Origin: Lysobacterales bacterium
GTDB lineage: Bacteria > Pseudomonadota > Gammaproteobacteria > Xanthomonadales > Xanthomonadaceae
Reading direction: 5' to 3'
Assembly (NCBI GenBank): GCA_017302135.1
Contig: JAFLDZ010000001.1
Location: 248,001-312,000, forward strand
DNA length: 64,000 nucleotides
Part shown: positions 6,925-15,942 of the stretch, in pieces
Layout of the letters: every line of letters begins with the position of its first letter
Numbering within the stretch: the first letter of the stretch is position 1
Program-made: the position numbers and the translations under genes
Notes under the pieces: generated by a model
Databases searched by the model: none
Seen by the model: only the letters and a program-made list of their open reading frames with translations
Told to the model about the DNA's origin: nothing

Positions 6925-8699
6925 GGAAAACCTCCGCTAGAAATCGACTGTCTGATCGCGCTCAACACTTCTATAAGCTGCATTCTGTTTGCCGATTGTG
7001 CAGCAGCAATGTTTACTGCCTCATAGTAGGCGGTCGTATGGATTCTGGCATGCACGCTTGTCTGCAAGAAAACACCATTCGATGCTTCATTTATACCTAT
7101 TCCATACCGCTGAAGCATAGCCCGTGCTGGGGCCGCTTTTTTAGCAGTACCCGCAACAATATGATGCGCAGCGCTGCCGGCAGGGCGCGCATACCCCGCA
7201 GCCTCAAGCGCCTGACCGAGCGCCTTCGACGAAGACGCACAGTGCTCAAGCACTTTTGCCGTCCCCCGTCTCGCCGCCCGCCTCGCAACCGCCTTTACCC
7301 CCACTTGCCGCGCAAGCTTCGCCCGTGTCGCTCGGACTGCGGCTCTGGCTCCCAGCTGCATGCCCAGCCTCGGCAGCACGAACCGGGTGACCAACTGCAG
7401 CCCAATGCGCCCCACGATCAATCCATCCGGATCGCTGTACATCGTCGGCGATCCGTTCGCATAGCCATACGTGCTGATGCCGCCATCCAGCCCGATCGGG
7501 TCGCTCTGCACATAGCGGCCCGTGCCCGGATCGTAGTCGCGGAAGTAGTTGTAGTGGAAGCCCGTCACGCTGTCGTACTGCTGGCCCGGGAAGCGCATGT
7601 CCAGGTTGAACACCACGCCGTCGCCGTCCGGGTCTTCGCTCGGAGAGTGGTTGCCGAAGGCTTCGCCCACCGCATCCCAACGCCACACCGCCACATTGCG
7701 CTGCGGATCGATCACCGCACGCGGGCTGCCCAGCGCATCGGCTTCGATGTAGTACAGCTTCTGCTGGTTGCCCGCACCCACCAGCAGGCCCACAGGAAGA
7801 TCGCCCAGCCAGATCGCCATCTGCACCGGACTGCCCGCACTGTTGAAATCCCCCAGCCAACGCCCGTCCGGGTCGTACAGCGTGTACGTGTCAAAACCGT
7901 TCACCGTGCGCCGCACGCGCTCGCCCATGCCGTTGTAGACATAGTGCGCCAGCACACCCGACAGCCGCGACACTTCGCCCATGCGGTTCGCGTCGTTGTA
8001 CACAATGATCCGACGCGCACCACCGGGCAGTGCGGGATCGCCCAACTGCTTGAGATTGCCCGCCGCATCGTATTCGCGCGGCTCGCTGCCCACGCTCAGC
8101 AGACGATGGCTGTCGCTGGCGTAGCTGTACTGCTCGGTTTGGAACTCGAACGTCGGCGTGCCGCCACCCGGCCCACCGCCAGCATCGTTCGCCACCCACG
8201 CGCCTGCGGTCTGGCGGTTGCCGGTGCGGTCGTAGGTGTAGCTTTCCAGCACTACGCCGCTCACATCCTTCACCTCGGTCAGACGGTTCAGACCGTCGTA
8301 GCCGTAGGTCTGAACGCGGGTGCTGCCCTGCCGGCCGCTCTGCACAGACTTGAGATTGCCCACCTCATCGAACGCATAGCCCAGACGCAGGCCGGTGCCC
8401 GCACCGTTCTGCGGCCCGTCTTCCACCGCCACGGGTCGGCCATTGAGGTTCACGGTTCTGCGCAGCGCCAGATCGTTGCCGAACAGCCACTGCCGCACCT
8501 CGCCGAACGGCTGGTAGGTCGCGTTCTTCAACAGCACCTGCCGACCGTTGCCGCCGGTCACGCCGATCTCGTTGATCCGCCCCTGCGTGTCGTAACGGTA
8601 ATCCACCTCGGTATTGCCCGGATAGATCGTCTTCTGCACGCGACCATCGGCCTGATACACCCACCGCAACGCCATCGTCCTGCCGCCGGTGCGCTGCAC
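6921..8699 (-). CDS. rhs: N-terminally truncated Rhs protein with AHH nuclease tip (displaced cassette)
   Basis: 592 residues. The first ~445 are nearly identical to the C-terminal core of the intact Rhs protein (YD repeats such as YGYDGLNRLTEV, then the core end DPIGLDGGISTYGY ... MYSDPDGLI). After RATRAKLARQ the two diverge. The tip here is an AHH nuclease domain: SAAHHIVAGTAKKA, GIGINEASNGVFLQ and a VHARIHTTAYYEAV His-rich motif (HNH fold). The homology to the full gene stops at ~8705, where the boundary repeat region begins. There is no secretion N-terminus and no clear RBS at the GTG. It is best seen as a silent donor tip usable after recombination with the full gene. The overlap with the Imm11 gene is preserved. 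Confidence 0.88.
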   Translation of the reverse strand: MQRTGGRTMALRWVYQADGRVQKTIYPGNTEVDYRYDTQGRINEIGVTGGNGRQVLLKNATYQPFGEVRQWLFGNDLALRRTVNLNGRPVAVEDGPQNGAGTGLRLGYAFDEVGNLKSVQSGRQGSTRVQTYGYDGLNRLTEVKDVSGVVLESYTYDRTGNRQTAGAWVANDAGGGPGGGTPTFEFQTEQYSYASDSHRLLSVGSEPREYDAAGNLKQLGDPALPGGARRIIVYNDANRMGEVSRLSGVLAHYVYNGMGERVRRTVNGFDTYTLYDPDGRWLGDFNSAGSPVQMAIWLGDLPVGLLVGAGNQQKLYYIEADALGSPRAVIDPQRNVAVWRWDAVGEAFGNHSPSEDPDGDGVVFNLDMRFPGQQYDSVTGFHYNYFRDYDPGTGRYVQSDPIGLDGGISTYGYANGSPTMYSDPDGLIVGRIGLQLVTRFVLPRLGMQLGARAAVRATRAKLARQVGVKAVARRAARRGTAKVLEHCASSSKALGQALEAAGYARPAGSAAHHIVAGTAKKAAPARAMLQRYGIGINEASNGVFLQTSVHARIHTTAYYEAVNIAAAQSANRMQLIEVLSAIRQSISSGGFP

Positions 8700-8723
8700 C
8701 TTGCGGCGCTCGTCGCAACCAAA

Positions 8724-8881
8724 AAAACGAAGCCCCGCGATGCGGGGCTCGTTGTGTGCAATCGACTGACGGCAAGTCTTGCGTCACTCGCATCCGGCGC
8801 GCCGGATGCGCCGCCCTACTCGGAAAATTCAATCGGTTTAGGGCATGCTCCAGTACGCCGGTTTGCGCGGGCTACAGGCCT
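8724..8881. repeat. Rhs-cassette boundary repeat, copy B (~158 bp)
   Basis: Partner of 5598-5752. It starts with the same terminator-like hairpin and ends at the stop codon of the DUF416 gene (8882-8884). Its other side abuts, ~18 bp away, the break where homology to the rhs core begins (~8705). Together with the shared core it provides homology for cassette exchange. Confidence 0.85.
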
Positions 8882-9490
8882 TTAAGGAATGTCTAGGTTG
8901 CTCTTGCCGTTATTGCCCCACGATGACTTGCATCTTATTAAGAAATCCTCATCCAAGGATGGTGCAAGCTCAATAGCCTTTAGATCATGTTCTTGTTGCG
9001 TCAGCTCTCGTTGCATCAAGCGGTGCGTCAGTATTTTTTCTTCAAGACTTGGATCGCCAGGCTTCATTTCATCAATTTCTTGGACGTATAAGTCGACGGA
9101 ATCTGTCGCATACATCGCTACCTGAACGATTTTTTCTACATCAGCTTGAACCAAGCAGTCAAGAAGACAGCAAACGGAGAAACATGCGTCCTGTGCTGAT
9201 GTTACATAAAGCGATGAAAACTCGTCAGAACTTGGCGTGACTGCCTCGCATTTCAAAATCTCTGCTGCTATTTCTTGTGCAGTCATCACTTCGGCGCCAA
9301 GAAATTTCCACACATTATCAAGTGCGTTGCGAACAACGGAGAAATCACCCCATCCGGTATCTTTTTGGAAAGCAATGTAGTTCGGAAGAAGCCTCTCGCA
9401 GCATAATGCGCCGAATAAAAGTTGCCGACTTTCGTCAAGATTTCTCAGTCGCTCCTTTGTAAATAGAGCATTAAATGCAGGCATGGCCAT
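8882..9490 (-). CDS. DUF416 (YjaG-like) protein, putative immunity to the Rhs deaminase tip
   Basis: 202 residues with the DUF416 hallmarks: FGALCCERLLPNYIAF near the N-terminus, the following acidic/Trp segment (ALDNVWKFL), and SSLYVTSAQDACFSVCCLLDCL. The function of YjaG is unknown. DUF416 proteins have been proposed as immunity proteins in polymorphic-toxin loci. The gene begins 16 bp after the rhs stop codon, with AAAGGA upstream of ATG 9488-9490; a TTG at 9499 is closer than usual to that site. This position makes it the likely cognate immunity protein of the deaminase-like tip. The boundary repeat follows its stop directly. Confidence 0.8.
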   Translation of the reverse strand: MAMPAFNALFTKERLRNLDESRQLLFGALCCERLLPNYIAFQKDTGWGDFSVVRNALDNVWKFLGAEVMTAQEIAAEILKCEAVTPSSDEFSSLYVTSAQDACFSVCCLLDCLVQADVEKIVQVAMYATDSVDLYVQEIDEMKPGDPSLEEKILTHRLMQRELTQQEHDLKAIELAPSLDEDFLIRCKSSWGNNGKSNLDIP

Positions 9491-9506
9491 GTTCTTCAAT
9501 TTTCCT

Positions 9507-12500
9507 TTATTTTAAAGGGCTTAACGGAGTGATTCCGAGATCCCGTAGAAACGTAGTGCATGCAGGACATATCGGGCGACTGGCCGCTGTGCCTAGTGGC
9601 GTCAAACCCATTTGCCTTGCCGTGTTGATTCCGGTCACTTCCGCATGACCAATGCCAACACCTTCGACCTCATTGGGACCCAGTTGCGCTCTTTGCGCAG
9701 GAGTTAATCTGCGCTCACTGGAGCTAACAATACGAATACCTTCTCGTGTCTCAGTCACCGCAGTCGTGCGAGCGCGTTGCGCACGAACATCAAGAACCGA
9801 ATGAAGCTCCTTAGCTCGCTCTGCGGAACTCTTAGTAACAGTACTACATTCAGGAGCTTCTTTCGATCCACGCCTCACCGCTCGCGCCGCAACCTTTCTC
9901 GTCCCTATCTGCCGCGCAAGCTTAGCCCGCGTCGCTCTGACTGCGGCTCTGGCTCCCAGCTGCATACCCAGCCTCGGCAGCACGAACCGGGTAGCCAACT
10001 GCAGCGCAATACGCCCCACGATCAACCCATCCGGATCGCTGTACATCGTCGGCGATCCATTCGCATAGCCATACGTGCTGATACCTCCATCCAGCCCGAT
10101 CGGGTCGCTCTGCACATAGCGGCCCGTGCCCGGATCGTAGTCGCGAAAGTAGTTGTAGTGGAAGCCCGTCACGCTGTCGTACTGCTGGCCCGGGAAGCGC
10201 ATGTCCAGGTTGAACACCACGCCGTCGCCGTCCGGGTCTTCGCTCGGAGAGTGGTTGCCGAAGGCTTCGCCCACCGCATCCCAACGCCATACCGTCACAT
10301 TGCGCTGCGGATCGATCACCGCACGCGGGCTGCCAAGCGCATCGGCTTCGATGTAGTACAGCTTCTGCTGGTTGCCTGCACCCACCAGCAAGCCCACAGG
10401 AAGATCGCCCAGCCAGATCGCCATCTGCACCGGACTGCCCGCACTGTTGAAGTCCCCCAGCCAACGCCCGTCCGGGTCGTACAGCGTGTACGTGTCAAAA
10501 CCGTTCACCCTGCGCCGCACGCGCTCGCCCATGCCGTTGTAGACATAGCTCGCCAGCACACCCGACAGCCGCGACACTTCGCCCATGCGGTTCGCGTCGT
10601 TGTACGCAAACATCCGCCGCGCACCACCGGGCTGCGCGGGATCGCCCAAGCGCTTGAGATTCCCCGCCGCATCGTATTCGCGCGGCTCGCTGCCCACGCT
10701 CAGCAGGCGATGGCTGTCATTGGCGTAGCTGTACTGCTCTGTTTGGAACTCGAACGTCGGCGTGCCGCCACCCGGCCCACCGCCAGCATCGTTCGCCACC
10801 CATGCGCCTGCGGTCTGGCGGTTGCCGGTGCGGTCGTAGGTGTAGCTTTCCAGCACTACGCCGCTCACATCCTTCACCTCGGTCAGACGGTTCAGACCGT
10901 CGTAGCCGTAGGTCTGCACGCGGGTGCTGCCCTGCCGGCCGCTCTGCACAGACTTGAGATTGCCCACCTCATCGAACGCATAGCCCAGACGAATACCGGT
11001 GCCCGTACCGTTCTGAGGCCCATCCTCCACCGCCACGGGTTGGCCATTGAGGTTCACGGTTCTACGCAGCGCAAGATCGTTGCCGAACAGCCACTGCCGC
11101 ACCTCGCCGAACGGCTGGTAGGTCGCGTTCTTCAACAGCACCTGCCGGCCGTTGCCACCGGTCACGCCGATCTCGTTGATCCGCCCCTGCGTGTCGTAAC
11201 GGTAATCCACCTCGGTATTGCCCGGATAGATCGCCTTCTGCACACGACCATCGGCCTGATACACCCACCGTAGCGTCATCGTTCTGCCGCCGGTGCGCTG
11301 CACTTTGCGGGTCAACTCCCCAAAGCGGTTGTAGCACCACGCCGTGCTGCCGCTGGCATCGGTCATCCGGCCCAGACGGCCAGCGGGGTACTGCTCGCCC
11401 GCAGGACAATCCGCCATCGCCACATCGTAGGCGAAGGCCTCATCCGGCACCGCTGCGTCGTAGTCCACCATCTTCAACCGGTCCAGCGCATCGTAGCGAT
11501 ACCGGGTGAGCTTGCCGTTGGCGTCGGTCTCCTCGATCGCGTTGCCGGATGCGTCATAGGCCGATGTCGTCGTGCCCGTGTCCGGGCTGCGGCGTTCGAT
11601 CAACTCGCCGAAGCCGTTGTAGAGATAGTCGGTGTGCAGGCCCTTGGGATCGGTGACCCGGGTCAGACGGTCCAGCGCATCGTAGTGGAGCGCAATCTCT
11701 GCGGACTGCGCCGCATCGGTCGCGTTCTGCAGCGTCCGCGTCGGGCGGCCCAGCGGATCGTAGTCGTGCGTGGTCTGCCGGCCCAGCGCATCGGTCGTGG
11801 TCTTGAGCAGGCCCGCTTGGTCGTAAGCGAAACTCGTGCTGCGGTTGTCGGCATCGGTCAGCGCCTGCAGCCGCCCCAGCGTGTCGAACGTGCGCGACAG
11901 CGTCTGTTGCAGCGCGCCGCTGCTGTCGCGGGTGTCTTCCTTCACCCGCTCGCCCGCTGCGTTCAGCGTGTACACGAGGGTATTGCCGTCGCCGTCGGTG
12001 ACCGTGGTCAGGCGCTGGCCGGCATCGTAGCCGAAGGTGATGAACACACCATCAGGCTGGGTCACGCGTTGCACCAGCCCGTCGGCCGTGTAGTCGATCC
12101 GCTCGATGCGGTCGTCCGTTTCGCTAGCGGCGTTGGTTCCGCGCAGCTTGCGCGCGGTCATCCCGCCGCGCGGGCTGTACTCGATATCGACGACCACGCC
12201 ATTCGCATCCTGGATCGATGTCACCCGCCCTGCGCCGTCGTAAGCGAGGATCTCGGTGACCTGTCCCTTGGCGTCGATGGTCTTCCACAGGTCGCCCTTG
12301 CGCCAGGCGCACGTGGTCGGCGCGACCGTGCATGCCGGATCATCCGCCGGCCAGTACTCGTACGCGGTCACGTCGACGACATCGGTCGCATTGTCGCGGG
12401 CCCCGTCGATGCTCTTGACCAGCCCGAGCACCGGGCAGGCGCTGTCGGCGGCGGCGACATCCGCCGCTTCGCAATAGGTTGTCGTCGCGGTGCGCGTCGC

Positions 12501-14468
12501 GTTGGTCGCGGGGTCGGTGACGGTCACCGCCGTGATCTGGCCGCGCGTGTTGTAGCCCCAGGCGGTTTTCGCCTGCACTGCGCCCGTTTTGTCCAAGGTG
12601 CGCTGTTCGATGACCTGCCCGGTGGCGGGATCGCGATCCACTTCCTCGCGCCGCTGCTCGTTGGTGCCGACAGCGACCGTCTCCGAGACCTGATAGCCGT
12701 TGAGATAGCTGTATTCGGTGATGGTGCCGCGCTTGTCGGTGGCGCGCAGCAAACGCCCCTCGGTGTCATAAGCGAACTGGTCGCTGTGCGCGCCGTCGCT
12801 CTTGGCCAGAATGCGGCGGAAGACGCCCGGTTCGATGGCGTAGGTGTCGCTGCCGCCTTCGGCCGTCTGCACGATGGCGCTGTCCTCGGTCGGGTAGCTC
12901 ACCGTGGTCAATTCGTTCGGCGTACCCAGCACGCGGCTGGAGGTCACACGCCCGCGCGCATCGTAACCAAATGAAGCGAAGCGCCGGCCGTCTTCGGAAG
13001 TGATGCCGGTCAGGTGATGGTGCTGATCGACCGCGCCGGCCAGTGCGGCTTCGTTGTAGTGGTACCGCCTGACCGCGCCGCCGGAGTAAATCACATCGGT
13101 CAGATTGAGATCGTCGTCGTAACCGTAGGCGACATCGGTGCCATCGGGCAGCACGATGCGCTGCAGCAGGTTGTCGCTGTACTCGAAGCGCAGCACGCGA
13201 CCCTGCGCGTCGGTGACGGTCGACATGGCCTTGTCGGCAGTGTAGGTGATGGTCACATCGTTGAGCGGGTCATGCGGGTTGCGCACGGCGATCAGATAGC
13301 CGTCGGTGCCGAACTCGCGCAGTTCGCCATCGGGCAGGCGCAACGTGAACAGCACGCCGTTCGCGTTGGTGCGCTCCAGCACGCGATCCAGGGAGTTCTG
13401 GCCGCGATAGCGGATGCCGCTGAGCAATGCGTAACTCTCGTAGCTGCCGCTTTCGTCGATGTGTACATAGGGGGTGGCGGCGACCGCTCCGCTGATGATC
13501 CGGTCGCTCCACGTATGGTTCCAGGCCACCGCGAAACTGCGGTTGTTGCGGAACTGGCGGATCGAGCGGTAATAGCGCGTGAAGGTCTGCCCGGCGAACG
13601 CGAAATCTGGCTCGGCGCGCTGTTTCTCGCCGGTCGCCGGGTACACCGGGTGTCGGCTGCCCGCGCAGCTGCCGCATTGCAGTACCGGCATGGCGACATA
13701 GGTCACGTCGTCGTTTTCCGCCCCGCACAGATTGGCGGTCGCCAGCGTCGCCACGTCGACGATATCCATCGCAATCGCGCCGAAGCCCTGGCGGCAGTAC
13801 ACCGGCTGCCGTTTGCGGATATCCCAGTTGTGATGGATGGTGGCTCCGCTGGCGCAGGTGCCGGTGGTCCGGTAATTGAGATGGCCGTAATTGATATTGC
13901 CGAAGGTGGTGGGAGAACTCTCCAGAGCGGGCGGTTCGTAATCGTCGACGATCGCATTGCCGGTGATGGTGCAGCCTGCGGATGCCCAGGCATTCTGGAT
14001 GCGCGCCAAGCCGACATTCACCAATGTCTGTTCGTCCGCGCACCACCCCGGCAATGCGGTCTGATCGTCGCCCAGCGCGCAGGTGCCAAGACCGTTGCCC
14101 AGCGTGCCATAGACCGCGTAGTAGCTCGGTGCGCGCAGCGTTTCCACGGGCCGGTCGCGCAGCCAATACTGCATACGTACCGTGGTCGCATTGACCTTGA
14201 CGGTCTGCATGTGTTCCAGCAACTGACCCACGCCCGCATACGCTGGTGCGTTGCGCATCGCGGCCTCGGCCTTGTCCAGCGTCGTGTAACAGCCGCTGCT
14301 GGTGCAAAAGGTCGGCGGCACCGTTGGCGTGAGCACCGCCGCCACCGCGCCGGCACCGACCAGCAGGATTGCGAACAGCGCGAGACTGCGTTTGCGGGCC
14401 AACCAGCCCATGGCGCGCGCCGCGATGCGACCGGCCTGCGAATGGATGTTGTCTTGGCGTTCGTTCAT
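9507..14468 (-). CDS. rhs: Full-length Rhs toxin with deaminase-like C-terminal tip
   Basis: 1653-residue Rhs/YD-repeat protein. The N-terminus has a single hydrophobic segment (residues ~22-44, SLALFAILLVGAGAVAAVL). A Cys-containing ectodomain follows (TFCTSSGCY, CALGDDQ, QCGSCAGSRHPVYPATGEK). From ~residue 330 there are dozens of YD repeats, which form a toxin-enclosing shell in this family. The core ends with DPIGLDGGISTYGY and MYSDPDGL. The variable tip (~last 130 residues) carries GHAEVTGI and RPICPACTTFL. This His-Ala-Glu plus PxCxxC pair binds zinc in cytidine-deaminase-fold toxins, so it may deaminate nucleic acid. Start at MNERQDN, with GGAG 6 nt upstream. DUF416 is the likely immunity partner. 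The delivery route is not shown; no VgrG or T6SS gene is here. Confidence 0.9.
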   Translation of the reverse strand: MNERQDNIHSQAGRIAARAMGWLARKRSLALFAILLVGAGAVAAVLTPTVPPTFCTSSGCYTTLDKAEAAMRNAPAYAGVGQLLEHMQTVKVNATTVRMQYWLRDRPVETLRAPSYYAVYGTLGNGLGTCALGDDQTALPGWCADEQTLVNVGLARIQNAWASAGCTITGNAIVDDYEPPALESSPTTFGNINYGHLNYRTTGTCASGATIHHNWDIRKRQPVYCRQGFGAIAMDIVDVATLATANLCGAENDDVTYVAMPVLQCGSCAGSRHPVYPATGEKQRAEPDFAFAGQTFTRYYRSIRQFRNNRSFAVAWNHTWSDRIISGAVAATPYVHIDESGSYESYALLSGIRYRGQNSLDRVLERTNANGVLFTLRLPDGELREFGTDGYLIAVRNPHDPLNDVTITYTADKAMSTVTDAQGRVLRFEYSDNLLQRIVLPDGTDVAYGYDDDLNLTDVIYSGGAVRRYHYNEAALAGAVDQHHHLTGITSEDGRRFASFGYDARGRVTSSRVLGTPNELTTVSYPTEDSAIVQTAEGGSDTYAIEPGVFRRILAKSDGAHSDQFAYDTEGRLLRATDKRGTITEYSYLNGYQVSETVAVGTNEQRREEVDRDPATGQVIEQRTLDKTGAVQAKTAWGYNTRGQITAVTVTDPATNATRTATTTYCEAADVAAADSACPVLGLVKSIDGARDNATDVVDVTAYEYWPADDPACTVAPTTCAWRKGDLWKTIDAKGQVTEILAYDGAGRVTSIQDANGVVVDIEYSPRGGMTARKLRGTNAASETDDRIERIDYTADGLVQRVTQPDGVFITFGYDAGQRLTTVTDGDGNTLVYTLNAAGERVKEDTRDSSGALQQTLSRTFDTLGRLQALTDADNRSTSFAYDQAGLLKTTTDALGRQTTHDYDPLGRPTRTLQNATDAAQSAEIALHYDALDRLTRVTDPKGLHTDYLYNGFGELIERRSPDTGTTTSAYDASGNAIEETDANGKLTRYRYDALDRLKMVDYDAAVPDEAFAYDVAMADCPAGEQYPAGRLGRMTDASGSTAWCYNRFGELTRKVQRTGGRTMTLRWVYQADGRVQKAIYPGNTEVDYRYDTQGRINEIGVTGGNGRQVLLKNATYQPFGEVRQWLFGNDLALRRTVNLNGQPVAVEDGPQNGTGTGIRLGYAFDEVGNLKSVQSGRQGSTRVQTYGYDGLNRLTEVKDVSGVVLESYTYDRTGNRQTAGAWVANDAGGGPGGGTPTFEFQTEQYSYANDSHRLLSVGSEPREYDAAGNLKRLGDPAQPGGARRMFAYNDANRMGEVSRLSGVLASYVYNGMGERVRRRVNGFDTYTLYDPDGRWLGDFNSAGSPVQMAIWLGDLPVGLLVGAGNQQKLYYIEADALGSPRAVIDPQRNVTVWRWDAVGEAFGNHSPSEDPDGDGVVFNLDMRFPGQQYDSVTGFHYNYFRDYDPGTGRYVQSDPIGLDGGISTYGYANGSPTMYSDPDGLIVGRIALQLATRFVLPRLGMQLGARAAVRATRAKLARQIGTRKVAARAVRRGSKEAPECSTVTKSSAERAKELHSVLDVRAQRARTTAVTETREGIRIVSSSERRLTPAQRAQLGPNEVEGVGIGHAEVTGINTARQMGLTPLGTAASRPICPACTTFLRDLGITPLSPLK

Positions 14469-14611
14469 CAGTGTCTCCATCCCGATTGTGTTTGAAGCGC
14501 TGTTGGCCGTTTTCAACAGAACAGCATCAGCGCAATGAAAAGCAGTAACAACGCGAGGCGTATCGCGACATCCAACCCCGTCTGCTGCCTCCCCTGTTGC
14601 CGTACCACGCA

Positions 14612-15058
14612 CTACGCCGCTGCACGCCGGGACACCATCAGGTTCGCCTGACGCAGCCAGGCCGAAAACGGCATTGTGGGCAGGCGTTTCCCCGCTGCGC
14701 GCAGCTTGCGCAGATGGATTTCCTCTCGATCAACATGCACCGTTTGCGGCGCATGCACTGAGATTTTGAGCTGGCGCGTACGTAACGATGCGGTGGATAG
14801 ATAGGTAGGGTTGAAGCGCACCTGCACCCGGATATCGTCGAGCCACAGCACGTCCTGATTCAGCATCGTCGACAGATAGAACCGTTCACCACCGGGCAGG
14901 ATCGCAGGGCGCAGGCAGGTCTCGCCAAAGCGCACACATGTGCTTGCTGGCGTCAGCACGCCCAGGATGACGTGGTAGCGCAGCCGGTCGTAGACGGTCA
15001 CGCAGGTGTCGCCGCCGATGTAGATGGTCTCGCCGATGCGGCGGGTCAGGGTGAGCAT
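14612..15058 (-). CDS. Tandem CsrA-like protein (two CsrA units in one chain)
   Basis: 148 residues made of two CsrA-like units. Unit 1 starts like canonical CsrA (MLTLTRRIGETIYIGGD, then CVTVYDRL and VILGVLTP). Unit 2 runs from GERFYLST through DIRVQVRF to ISVHAPQTVHVDREEIHLRK. The RNA-contacting ends are unequal: unit 1 keeps the N-terminal LTRR and unit 2 keeps the C-terminal VHVDREEI. The internal ends (after VLTPAS, and ERFYLSTM) have lost these residues. In the CsrA homodimer an RNA site combines strand 1 of one subunit with strand 5 of the other, so this chain could hold one intact site. It is 9 bp downstream of the next CsrA-like gene, in one operon. A ~25-residue basic tail follows. 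Strength: similarity seen by eye. Confidence 0.75.
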   Translation of the reverse strand: MLTLTRRIGETIYIGGDTCVTVYDRLRYHVILGVLTPASTCVRFGETCLRPAILPGGERFYLSTMLNQDVLWLDDIRVQVRFNPTYLSTASLRTRQLKISVHAPQTVHVDREEIHLRKLRAAGKRLPTMPFSAWLRQANLMVSRRAAA

Positions 15059-15067
15059 GGCGTAGGG

Positions 15068-15874
15068 TCAGCAGGCAATACGTTGAGGGCGCTTGGCGCG
15101 CGATGGCGCTTCACGAGCAATCCGTAGCGATCTCGGCGCGTCGATGCGTAGACGCACCTCCCGCAACGCATCCGCGCCTGGTATCCGCAGGCGCACCGCT
15201 TCAACGGAGATGGCAACCTCTTCGCCGATCGTGAACGACTCTGAATCGCGCAGGGCCAGAACATGGGCGCATCGCCCAACGCCCGAGGGCGCGCTGGCGT
15301 GAAATCCGCCGACACCACCGAGTTCATGCCGCGCTATCGCATCGATGAAGATGTACAGCACGCCATCGACACGGCCGGTCAGATGGACACGAATCTCCCG
15401 GCCGATCCAGAGCGATTCACGTAGCGAACAGTCAATGACAGGCATTAAGACGCTCCAACGAAGGGGCCGGCACCCGCCAGCAGCCCGGAACGGGGGCGAT
15501 GCGAGCGCGGCAGGTGCCGGCGAAGCGGTTTCGATACTTGCCAATCGCGCGAAAGTAAGCGCCGCAACCGGCGGCCCGCGACAATCCCGAGGTGCAGCGA
15601 ATCCTCGCAATCGGCGGCGAGCGGGACGAAGCCACACGCGCACCTCGAACCGGCCCAGCGTGAATCGACGGATGGCCTGCAAGGAAAAGAGGTCGTTCCA
15701 AATACCGGCCGCGCCGGAGATGGAGCAGACAGGCGTGCGCTCGAAGATCAGGCCAGTGCCGACCGGCGCAGAGGCGTCCAAAACGATGCGCTCCCCCTGG
15801 CGACGATGGATCACGATCCGGGCATCGTCCCCGCGTCGGAGGGCTCCCCCGATCAGGCATGTCTCGAACTGCAT
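15068..15874 (-). CDS. Multi-unit CsrA-like protein (up to four degenerate units)
   Basis: 268-residue frame in which CsrA-like segments recur: CLIGGALRRGDDARIVIH to LDASAP; FSLQAIRRFTLGRFEVRV to AAPRDCRG; SLRESLWIGREIRVHL; and ALRDSESFTIGEEVAISV to RLRIDAPRSLRIAREA. Each aligns with the [14 protein letters not shown] and [15 protein letters not shown] strands of CsrA, but most RNA-contacting Arg residues are gone; only the last unit keeps a V-x-RE-like end. An internal ATG at 15443-15445 (MPVIDCSL) has GGAG 7 nt upstream, so a second, shorter product of 125 residues (one pseudo-dimer) may be made. The middle linker is Ala/Pro-rich. First gene of the operon, divergent from the repressor at 16011. 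Confidence 0.62.
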   Translation of the reverse strand: MQFETCLIGGALRRGDDARIVIHRRQGERIVLDASAPVGTGLIFERTPVCSISGAAGIWNDLFSLQAIRRFTLGRFEVRVWLRPARRRLRGFAAPRDCRGPPVAALTFARLASIETASPAPAALASPPFRAAGGCRPLRWSVLMPVIDCSLRESLWIGREIRVHLTGRVDGVLYIFIDAIARHELGGVGGFHASAPSGVGRCAHVLALRDSESFTIGEEVAISVEAVRLRIPGADALREVRLRIDAPRSLRIAREAPSRAKRPQRIAC

Positions 15875-15942
15875 CCTGCCTTCTCCCTGTTCAAAACCAC
15901 CTCGACAGCGGGTTGCTGCCCCGAGGCAACTTTAAGCGATGC

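Noticed and set aside
5598..8881. The 155-bp repeats as an insertion sequence or CRISPR
   Set aside because: Only two copies, no transposase, no terminal inverted repeats, no regular spacers; their position after immunity genes fits cassette boundaries.
6891..14495. Several long plus-strand frames (up to 664 codons) opposite the rhs genes
   Set aside because: They are antisense shadows of repetitive YD-coding DNA; Arg/His/Ala-rich translations without domains or RBS.
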